From positions 1 through 5,088 of the forward strand of contig CAMBSA010000195.1 of assembly GCA_945869935.1 (NCBI GenBank): a stretch of DNA of 5,088 nt. The letters are read 5' to 3'. A program made the translations under genes and the position numbers. The notes beneath the pieces are model-generated. The model had not been told where the DNA came from and ran no database searches. It worked only from the letters and a program-made list of their open reading frames with translations. This document shows positions 1 through 4,440 of this stretch, piece by piece (the first letter of the stretch is position 1; every line of letters starts with the position of its first letter). The stretch is from Bordetella parapertussis. Its GTDB lineage: Bacteria; Pseudomonadota; Gammaproteobacteria; Burkholderiales; SG8-39.

Positions 1-392
1 GTGCCCAGGCGGTGGTTGATCTCGCGCTCCAGTACGCGAAGGACCGCAAGCAGTTCGGCCGTCCGATCGGCACCTTTCAGGCGATCGGCCACATGCTTGC
101 CGACATGCAGACCGAACTCGAGGCGGCACGGACCCTGATGTGGCGCGCCGCGTGGATGGTTTCGCAGGGCAAGGACGCGCTGAAAGAGATCTCGATGGCC
201 AAGCTGTTCGGCTCGGAGATGTATGCACGCGTCGCCAACATGGGCATGCAGATCATGGGCGGCTACGGCTACAACATGGAGTTCGACATGCAGCGGCATT
301 TCCGCGACGCGCGTAGCGGTACCATTGGCGCCGGCACCTCGCAGATCCAGCGCAATCTCATCGCCAACCTGATGGGGCTGAAGGTGCAGTAA
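1..392 (+). CDS. Acyl-CoA dehydrogenase, C-terminal part (5' end outside window)
   Basis: The reading frame is open from base 3 and ends at TAA 390-392, giving 129 residues of a family usually near 380-400. It is the C-terminal alpha-helical domain of a flavin acyl-CoA dehydrogenase, which introduces an alpha,beta double bond into an acyl-CoA and passes electrons to ETF. Seen directly: the RKQFGRPIGTFQ motif, whose Arg and Gln/Phe contact the FAD of the partner subunit; the QIMGGYGY motif near the flavin; then the RDAR segment and the closing GTSQIQRNLIA motif. The usual catalytic Glu of the YEGT motif is absent, since the sequence reads IGAGTSQIQ. That pattern is known from isovaleryl-CoA and long-chain types, where the base lies on an earlier helix, here outside the window. 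This hints at a branched or unusual substrate, but the substrate is not determinable. The receptor gene 70 bp downstream on the same strand suggests one operon. Family assignment is firm; subfamily is not. Confidence 0.9.
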   Translation, partial: AQAVVDLALQYAKDRKQFGRPIGTFQAIGHMLADMQTELEAARTLMWRAAWMVSQGKDALKEISMAKLFGSEMYARVANMGMQIMGGYGYNMEFDMQRHFRDARSGTIGAGTSQIQRNLIANLMGLKVQ

Positions 393-421
393 AAGCGGAA
401 CCCAGGGAAGTCACACAATGC

Positions 422-440
422 CCCCGGCAATGCACCGGGG
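422..440 (+). other. Intercistronic GC stem-loop between dehydrogenase and receptor genes
   Basis: CCCCGG (422-427) pairs perfectly with CCGGGG (435-440) across a 7-base loop. It lies 29 bases after the dehydrogenase stop and 12 bases before the Shine-Dalgarno sequence of the next gene. No T-run follows, so it is a poor intrinsic terminator. A role in mRNA processing, in protecting the upstream 3' end, or in setting different expression of the two genes is more likely. The pairing is seen; the role is inferred. Confidence 0.45.
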
Positions 441-452
441 ATGATTCGAACC

Positions 453-457
453 AGGAG
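453..457 (+). promoter_or_regulatory. Ribosome binding site that decides the receptor start
   Basis: AGGAG at 453-457 lies five bases before ATG 463. An in-frame GTG at 457 shares its first base with this site, so it cannot be served by it. The ATG is therefore the preferred start. Confidence 0.75.
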
Positions 458-462
458 TGAAC

Positions 463-1443
463 ATGAAACTGAAATCCGGCAATTCCTTTCGCCTGCTGAT
501 CGGCGGCGCGCTCGCGCTTGCGTCGTCGATTGGGTTTGCCCAGGCCTGGCCTAACAAACCGATGCGTCTTGTCGTGCCCTACGGCACCGGCGGCGCGCCC
601 GACGTGATCGCGCGCACGCTCAGCCCGCGGCTGGGCGAGATCTTCGGCCAGCAGGTGCTGGTGGACAACCGGCCCGGCGCGGGCGGCGCGATCGCCGCCG
701 AGCATGTGGCGAAGTCGCCCGCTGACGGCTACACGTTCTTTGTCGCCGACACCGGCCACTTCGCGATCAACCCCGCGCTGTACTCAAAGCTGCCCTACGA
801 CATCCTGCGCGACTTCACGCCTGTCATCCATATCGCATCCACGCCGCTGTTCCTCGCGGTCGGCGCCGCGGTGCCGGCGAAGAACATCCAGGAGCTGATC
901 GCACTCGCCAAGGACAAGCCGGGCGGCCTGTCCTACGGATCTTCGGGCAACGGCAGCCCGCACCACCTTGCGCTCGCGCAGATTACCGCGCTCACCCGCG
1001 CCAACTTCGTGCATATCCCGTTCAAGGGCGTTGCGCAGTCGGTGCCGGCGGTGCTCTCGGGCGATGTGGCGGCCATCTTCGTCGGCATGCCCTCTATCCT
1101 GCCGCATGTAAAGAGCGGCAAGGCGCGAATCATCGCGGTAAACGAACCCAAGCGCACCCACCTGATGCCGGAAGTACCGACCGTGGTCGAATCGGGCGTC
1201 CCCGACTTCACCGTTGGGGTGAGCATCGGATTCATGGCGGCAACGGGAACGCCGACCGAGGCCGTTGCGCGCATGAATGCCGAGGTCAACAAGCTCATCA
1301 ACCTTCCCGACCTGATCCAGCGCTTTACGTCGCTTGGAATCGACAAGATCGGAGGCACGCCCGAGCAGTTCGGCCAGGCCATCCGCGCCGACCTGCCGCG
1401 CTTTGCAAAGGTGGTGAAGGAGACTGGCGCCAAGGTGGATTGA
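463..1443 (+). CDS. Bug/TctC-family periplasmic solute-binding receptor
   Basis: The gene encodes 326 residues, the normal full length for the Bug (Bordetella uptake gene, tripartite tricarboxylate receptor) family. A Sec signal peptide is clear: a basic start with Lys2, Lys4 and Arg10, a hydrophobic core at about 11-26, and an AQA/W cleavage site after residue 28. The mature protein opens with the family hallmark WPNKPMRLVVPYGTGGAPDV (29-48). It continues with NRPGAGG (69-75), SPADGYT, LPYDILRDFTPV and a HIPFKG segment. Family members are soluble periplasmic receptors that bind small, usually carboxylated, organic molecules and deliver them to a TctAB-type carrier or act as sensors. The ligand cannot be read from sequence. 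No TctA or TctB gene is present, which is common because these receptors are greatly amplified in Burkholderiales. Its place after an acyl-CoA dehydrogenase suggests uptake of the acid degraded by that pathway (inference). Confidence 0.93.
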   Translation: MKLKSGNSFRLLIGGALALASSIGFAQAWPNKPMRLVVPYGTGGAPDVIARTLSPRLGEIFGQQVLVDNRPGAGGAIAAEHVAKSPADGYTFFVADTGHFAINPALYSKLPYDILRDFTPVIHIASTPLFLAVGAAVPAKNIQELIALAKDKPGGLSYGSSGNGSPHHLALAQITALTRANFVHIPFKGVAQSVPAVLSGDVAAIFVGMPSILPHVKSGKARIIAVNEPKRTHLMPEVPTVVESGVPDFTVGVSIGFMAATGTPTEAVARMNAEVNKLINLPDLIQRFTSLGIDKIGGTPEQFGQAIRADLPRFAKVVKETGAKVD

Positions 1444-1664
1444 TCGGCCCGGCTCGGGCACAAATCTCGAACATTTTCACCGGAAGCCCAGTATCAACGC
1501 CTGAAAGCGGGCGATCAGCGTACAGAAATGGTGCAGTGCTGGGCTAATGGCGGGGCCAATTTCAGGGCATGATGCGCGGGCGGGGCGCCCGGTTCTCCTG
1601 CGATCTTTTCCGGATCGAACAGTCCGGTTCAAGTTCGCCGCGGCACGTGCGGTGCACCGCGAAA

Positions 1665-1705
1665 CTCCTGCACGCCGCGCCGTCCAGCGGCGCGGCGTGC
1701 AGGAG
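1665..1705. repeat. Perfect 18-bp inverted repeat with 5-base loop
   Basis: CTCCTGCACGCCGCGCCG (1665-1682) and its exact reverse complement (1688-1705) flank the loop TCCAG. As RNA this is a very stable hairpin on either strand. On the + strand it is followed by a pyrimidine-rich stretch (1706-1730) that contains C as well as T, so it is not a standard U-tract terminator. On the - strand it is followed by TTTC. It may end or stall transcripts reading through from the receptor gene about 220 bases upstream, insulating the LysR gene. It could also be a transposon-derived palindrome. The structure is certain; the role is not. Confidence 0.85.
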
Positions 1706-1816
1706 CCCTCCTCTCCTCCTGCTTGTCCTGTCCCGTTGCCTGCGGGTTTTGGCACCTTGCAGCACCGTTCCGTCGGGATATTCCTGATGCATCAATTCGC
1801 TGTCAGGCGCCGCATG

Positions 1817-1843
1817 TTGCTCACTATCCCGCCCGGATACAAT
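1817..1843 (+). promoter_or_regulatory. Candidate sigma-70 promoter of the LysR gene
   Basis: TACAAT at 1838-1843 matches the -10 consensus in five of six positions. The best -35 is TTGCTC at 1817-1822, a partial match with a short 15-base spacer, so the promoter probably depends on its -10 or on an activator. The transcript would start near 1850 and carry a leader of about 64 bases. The surroundings are locally more AT-rich than the rest of the gap. Confidence 0.5.
1825..1839. promoter_or_regulatory. Operator-like palindrome overlapping the LysR promoter
   Basis: TATCC (1825-1829) and GGATA (1835-1839) form a perfect 5-bp inverted repeat with a 5-base spacer. It fills the promoter spacer and runs into the first two bases of the -10. 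A protein bound here would block RNA polymerase. Its half-site resembles that of the second palindrome at 1864-1880. The binding protein is inferred, most simply the LysR product itself. Confidence 0.35.
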
Positions 1844-1863
1844 AGTAAAAGCGCGCTACCTGC

Positions 1864-1880
1864 TATGCAGAAGTCGCATA
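1864..1880. promoter_or_regulatory. Candidate LysR-type box (T-N11-A palindrome)
   Basis: TATGC (1864-1868) and GCATA (1876-1880) are perfect arms around 7 bases. The palindrome contains a symmetric T-N11-A (T1866, A1878), the classic core of LysR-type binding sites. It lies just after the predicted transcription start and 33 bases before the LysR start codon, a position suited to negative autoregulation. No divergent gene shares this region, so autoregulation is the simplest reading. Confidence 0.45.
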
Positions 1881-1903
1881 ACCCGATTTTCCCTCAAAAC
1901 CGC

Positions 1904-1908
1904 AGGAG
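1904..1908 (+). promoter_or_regulatory. Ribosome binding site of the LysR gene
   Basis: AGGAG lies five bases before ATG 1914, with ideal spacing, and fixes the start. The wider sequence GCAGGAGCC (1902-1910) is repeated exactly at 1699-1707, inside the right arm of the long hairpin. Confidence 0.75.
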
Positions 1909-1913
1909 CCGGG

Positions 1914-2837
1914 ATGGATCTCGAGCAATTGCGCTACTTCGTGCGCGTGGCCGAACAGGGCAGTTTCAGCAAGGCGGCGGTGCTGCTCGACATCGCGCAG
2001 CCGACCCTCAGCCGCAGCGTGCGTTCGCTCGAAGTCGAGCTCAAGGCGAGCCTGTTTCACCGCAATGGCCGCGGCGTGCTGCTCACAGATGACGGACGTG
2101 TATTCCTCAATCACGCGCGCGGCGTGCTGCGTGGCGCGGACGCGGCGCTCAAGGCGGTGGGGCGAGGCGAGCCGAGTTATGCCGGCAGGGTCGCGGCGGG
2201 CCTGCCGCCCAGCCTGAGCAAGCTGATCATCTTGCCGCTGGTGAACACTTTTCTCGAACGTTTTCCGAGGGCGTCGCTCGGCGTGGTCGATGGCCACTCG
2301 AGCGCGCTCTACGACCAGCTGCTGTCCGGGCGGCTGGATTTCGCCATCCTGCACAACCCGGCGGCATCGCCTCAGCTCGCGATCGAGCCGATCGTCACCG
2401 AACCGCTGGTCCTGATCGGCAACCGGCAGGTGGGTCGCCGCGCGGGAAGCGTCGGCCTCGCCGATCTGGAAGGTTTGCCGCTCGTCATGGCGAGCGCGCC
2501 GCACGCCCTGCGGCCGCTGATCGAAGCGGCGATGGCACGTGCGGGGCTGCCGATGCGGGTTGCGATCGAGGTCGATTCGATTGCTGCGATCATCGATCTG
2601 GCGGCCGCGGGCACCGCGTTCTCGATCGTCTCCGAGAGCACGATCGCCGTGGTGCCTGCATCTGTTGGTCTGCACCGCCAGCGTATCGACGCCCCGGGTC
2701 TGGAGACAACACTGTGTCTCGCCGCGCCTGCGCGTCAGCCGCGTACCCCGCTTCCGGTGGAAGTCGCACAGCTTTGTGTCGAACTGCTGCGTAAGGCGCT
2801 CGGCCTGCGTCGCAGGCCCGCACGCATCAAGGTCTGA
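1914..2837 (+). CDS. LysR-type transcriptional regulator
   Basis: The 307-residue product is the usual LysR length. Residues 1-61 are the winged helix-turn-helix: MDLEQLRYFVRVAEQGSFSKAA, then the recognition helix around AQPTLSRSVRSLE (28-40) and the wing LFHRNGRGVLLTDDG (47-61). A linker helix leads to a periplasmic-binding-protein-like effector domain from about 91, with the GLPPSLS loop (96-102), GRLDFAIL (139-146) and a PHALR motif (196-200). That motif resembles one I associate with Nac-like LysR proteins. The last residues are markedly basic (RRRPARIKV), which is unusual but not diagnostic. The protein acts in the cytoplasm as a DNA-binding tetramer responding to a small molecule. Its target is probably local, but it is not divergent from any gene here, so the classic arrangement for guessing its regulon is missing. 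It could control itself, the citrate synthase-like gene 48 bp downstream, or a receptor gene. Effector unknown. Confidence 0.95.
   Translation: MDLEQLRYFVRVAEQGSFSKAAVLLDIAQPTLSRSVRSLEVELKASLFHRNGRGVLLTDDGRVFLNHARGVLRGADAALKAVGRGEPSYAGRVAAGLPPSLSKLIILPLVNTFLERFPRASLGVVDGHSSALYDQLLSGRLDFAILHNPAASPQLAIEPIVTEPLVLIGNRQVGRRAGSVGLADLEGLPLVMASAPHALRPLIEAAMARAGLPMRVAIEVDSIAAIIDLAAAGTAFSIVSESTIAVVPASVGLHRQRIDAPGLETTLCLAAPARQPRTPLPVEVAQLCVELLRKALGLRRRPARIKV
2802..2818 (+). other. Short hairpin within the 3' end of the LysR gene
   Basis: GGCCTGC (2802-2808) and GCAGGCC (2812-2818) form a perfect 7-bp stem with a 3-base loop, inside codons for the basic tail and 17 bases before the stop codon. No T-run follows. 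In such GC-rich coding sequence it may be incidental, but it could slow polymerase before the downstream promoter. Confidence 0.25.
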
Positions 2838-2870
2838 GCTGGGCGAGCCCCGCGACGGCACGCCGCGTTC

Positions 2871-2876
2871 TAGAAT
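2871..2876 (+). promoter_or_regulatory. -10 element for a probably leaderless citrate synthase-like mRNA
   Basis: TAGAAT matches the -10 consensus in five of six positions and ends nine bases before ATG 2886. Transcription would therefore begin within a few bases of the start codon. No Shine-Dalgarno sequence lies in the intervening ATCCCGTTCCC region, which agrees with leaderless translation. No convincing -35 is found at the expected distance. The TAG is also an in-frame stop for the downstream gene and rules out any earlier start. Confidence 0.5.
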
Positions 2877-2885
2877 CCCGTTCCC

Positions 2886-4244
2886 ATGGCGACAACTCGT
2901 TCCCGATCCGCATCCAGATCAGCCACTCGCGAATCGGGCGGACGCGCGTCGGCGGCACGCGCGATTCCCGGAGTCTCGGAGGAGATCACCGCGCGGGGCG
3001 ACTATCTCAGCCGCGACGAAGTGCTCAAGCACCTGCATATCAAGCCGCAGACGCTGTATTCCTATGTAAGCCGGGGATTCATCCGCAGCGTGCCGCAGCC
3101 CGACGGCCGCTCCAGTTTTTACCTTCGTGAAGACGTCGAGAAGGTGCGCTCGCGCAGCGTCGCCCGCGCCGGCCACGGCCCCGCCGCGGCGAGCGCAATG
3201 CGCTGGGGCGAGCCGGTCATCGTCACCCGTCTCACGGAACTCACCGACGCCGGGCCGCGCTATCGCAGCCGCCTTGCGGTGGAACTCGCGCGCACCCGCG
3301 TGCCGTTCGAGAACGTCGCTGAATATCTCTGGACCGGCGAGCTGGCCGAGGACACGCTGGTGTGGCAGCAGACGCCCGATCCCGCCGGACTCGGCAGGCT
3401 GCTCGCATCCGCCGCGAAGCTGCATTCGCATGCGCACATCCTGCAGCTCATGTCGATGACGGTGCACGGTCTTGGCATCGCCGAAGGCAACCGCCGCGAG
3501 CGTATCCGTCTCGGCTCGACGCCGACTACTGCCGGGCGCCGTCTGATCCGCGCCTTCGCAGCCACGCTCGGGTTCCTCTCGCCGAAACAGGCATATTCGC
3601 CGCTCGAGGACGGTGAGCCGGTGGCGGCGGGGCTTGCCCGGATGTTCGGCATTTCGAACGATGCCCTGCATCTGAATGCGCTCAATGCCGCGCTGGTGGC
3701 GGTGGCGGATCACGAGCTCAACCCGGCCACCTTCGCCGCGCGCGTCGCTGCATCGGGCAGCGCGGACATGCATTCCTGCATCGGTGCTGCGCTCGACACG
3801 CACTATGGCACCCTGGTCGGACGCACCTGCGACCGCGCTGAGGAACTGTTCGAACCGCCCGCCGATCCGGAAATCGTGTTCGAGCGCGCGATGGCGATGC
3901 GCGCCGCCTCGCGCAGCCTGCCGGGGTTCAACCATCCGCACTATCTCAACGGTGATCCGCGCGGCCGCCTGATGATGGAACTCGCGATGCTGGTCGGCGG
4001 TTCGCGGCGGGTCGTCGGCAACATGATGATGACCCTGCGCCGTCTCGAGGAAGAATGCGAGGCGCGCCCGACGGTGGAATGCGCCCTCGTCCTGCTCTGC
4101 CGCGCGCTCGGCATGCCCGATCGTTCTGCTGCCGGCCTCTATGCCCTCGGCCGCACCGCCGGCTGGGTCGCGCATGTGATCGAACAGCGGCTGGCAGGTT
4201 TCATGATTCGGCCGCGCGCGCAGTTCGACCACGCGGCCGACTGA
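2886..4244 (+). CDS. Citrate synthase-like protein with N-terminal helix-turn-helix and altered active site
   Basis: The 452-residue product has three parts. Residues 1-37 are a Ser/Arg/Ala-rich, probably disordered tail. Residues 39-91 are a MerR/excisionase-like helix-turn-helix (YLSRDEVLKHLHIKPQTLYSYVSRGFI, then SSFYLREDVEKV). From about 105 to the end is a citrate synthase fold. Landmarks matched to E. coli citrate synthase by motif and spacing: ADHELN His276 (E. coli His229), GFNHPHYLNGDPR His350 and Arg359 (His305, Arg314), GRTAGWVAH Arg423 (Arg387), IRPR Arg442 (Arg407). These are the oxaloacetate-holding residues. The catalytic His264 position, normally within HGG, is Val311 (LVGRTC), and the Asp362 position is Glu398 (PTVE). 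Gaps between matched residues agree closely (35, 9 and 25 residues, identical), so misalignment is unlikely. An ordinary citrate or methylcitrate synthase is therefore doubtful. A ligand-binding regulator or an enzyme with other chemistry is possible. Start fixed by the in-frame TAG at 2871. It may be transcribed separately from the LysR gene. Confidence 0.92.
   Translation: MATTRSRSASRSATRESGGRASAARAIPGVSEEITARGDYLSRDEVLKHLHIKPQTLYSYVSRGFIRSVPQPDGRSSFYLREDVEKVRSRSVARAGHGPAAASAMRWGEPVIVTRLTELTDAGPRYRSRLAVELARTRVPFENVAEYLWTGELAEDTLVWQQTPDPAGLGRLLASAAKLHSHAHILQLMSMTVHGLGIAEGNRRERIRLGSTPTTAGRRLIRAFAATLGFLSPKQAYSPLEDGEPVAAGLARMFGISNDALHLNALNAALVAVADHELNPATFAARVAASGSADMHSCIGAALDTHYGTLVGRTCDRAEELFEPPADPEIVFERAMAMRAASRSLPGFNHPHYLNGDPRGRLMMELAMLVGGSRRVVGNMMMTLRRLEEECEARPTVECALVLLCRALGMPDRSAAGLYALGRTAGWVAHVIEQRLAGFMIRPRAQFDHAAD
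4202..4232 (+). repeat. Imperfect direct repeat, copy 1 (end of citrate synthase-like gene)
   Basis: This copy encodes MIRPRAQFDH near the C-terminus. It matches 4290-4317 at 18 of 19 bases in the first block (CATGATyCGGCCGCGCGCG). After an extra CAG codon here, seven of nine bases of the next block also match (TTCGnnCAC). Confidence 0.7.
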
Positions 4245-4256
4245 TCCGGGGAATCT

Positions 4257-4279
4257 ACAAGGGGGCGTAGCCCTCTTGT
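4257..4279 (+). terminator. Terminator-like hairpin after the citrate synthase-like gene
   Basis: ACAAGGGGGC (4257-4266) pairs with GCCCTCTTGT (4270-4279), ten pairs including one G-U, around a GTA loop. It begins 12 bases after the stop codon, the usual place for an intrinsic terminator. The following sequence TCAAACCC lacks a good U-tract, so termination may be partial or factor-aided, or the hairpin may only protect the 3' end. Confidence 0.5.
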
Positions 4280-4289
4280 TCAAACCCGG

Positions 4290-4317
4290 CATGATCCGGC
4301 CGCGCGCGTTCGGTCAC
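4290..4317 (+). repeat. Imperfect direct repeat, copy 2 (downstream echo of the gene's 3' end)
   Basis: This copy starts 88 bases after copy 1 and lies in a different frame from the gene. Read from ATG 4291 it gives MIRPRAFGHTG, close to the real tail. Its differences from copy 1 are one synonymous Ile codon change, loss of one whole codon and an Asp-to-Gly change. It looks like a partial duplication of the gene end, or the old end of the gene separated by an insertion. It lacks a ribosome binding site and is not called as a gene. Confidence 0.6.
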
Positions 4318-4352
4318 ACGGGAGAGTCAGGCAACCCACCGTGTTTCGCCGT

Positions 4353-4379
4353 AAATTTCTGAAGATTTATTTAATATCC
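4353..4379. other. AT-rich island in the convergent intergenic region
   Basis: This stretch is far richer in A and T than the rest of the window. It holds a small hairpin (AAATTT 4353-4358 with AGATTT 4363-4368, loop CTGA) followed by ATTTAATAT. It could be a weak promoter-like sequence, a protein-bound bend, or unconstrained spacer between convergent genes. Confidence 0.35.
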
Positions 4380-4401
4380 CCAGAACCCACGCCTGAAAGA
4401 A

Positions 4402-4430
4402 GGTTATTCCAATGTCGGATTCGGAATACC
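4402..4430 (-). terminator. Candidate intrinsic terminator of the minus-strand receptor gene
   Basis: Read on the - strand, GGTATTCC (4430-4423) pairs with GGAATAACC (4410-4402) with one bulged base, and three A-T pairs extend the stem inward. The stem begins 10 bases after the TAA of the receptor gene and is followed by TTCTTTC, a T-rich run. Position and order fit an intrinsic terminator of moderate strength. Confidence 0.5.
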
Positions 4431-4440
4431 CGCGAGTGCA

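Larger units (their letters stand above)
1444..1913. other. 470-bp gene-free region between receptor and LysR genes
   Basis: No convincing gene is present. Open frames here are short, arginine- or proline-rich, and lack a ribosome binding site or any recognisable motif. The region has a weak hairpin directly after the receptor stop (GCCCG 1447-1451 with CGGGC 1455-1459, no T-run) and an AGCCCAG/CTGGGCT inverted pair (1485-1491 and 1539-1545). Next come several short palindromes near 1583-1658, the perfect 18-bp inverted repeat at 1665-1705, and a 10-bp palindrome TGATGCATCA at 1785-1794. The promoter, operator-like sites and ribosome binding site of the LysR gene occupy 1817-1908. The density of self-complementary sequence suggests a long structured leader or 3' UTR. 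Confidence 0.7.

Noticed and set aside
457..462. GTG at 457 as start of the first receptor gene
   Set aside because: Its first base is the last base of the AGGAG ribosome binding site, which is ideally placed for ATG 463 instead. Starting at ATG also gives a cleaner signal peptide.
1447..1459. Hairpin directly after the first receptor gene as its terminator
   Set aside because: The stem is only five pairs and no T-run follows. The nearest T-rich bases are over ten positions away, so it is noted only in the intergenic entry.
1477..1755. Possible 92-residue minus-strand gene in the long intergenic region
   Set aside because: Composition is Arg/Ala/Pro-rich, no ribosome binding site was seen, and the frame runs through the perfect inverted repeat. 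Nothing supports expression.
1547..2092. 181-residue plus-strand frame running into the LysR gene
   Set aside because: It overlaps the well-supported LysR start in another frame, has no ribosome binding site, and its end is only a shifted reading of the LysR helix-turn-helix.
1863..2861. 332-residue open frame antisense to the LysR gene
   Set aside because: Same cause: a mirror of a GC-biased coding strand, Arg-rich, with no recognisable motif or ribosome binding site.
2919..4292. Long 457-residue open frame antisense to the citrate synthase-like gene
   Set aside because: It lies wholly opposite a gene with clear family motifs. Its translation is rich in Arg, His, Ala and Gly without domains, and long antisense frames are expected in coding DNA with G/C at third positions.
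4291..4362. 23-codon open frame starting in the second repeat copy
   Set aside because: It resembles the citrate synthase tail only in its first 11 residues and has no ribosome binding site. It is better explained as a duplicated or displaced gene end.
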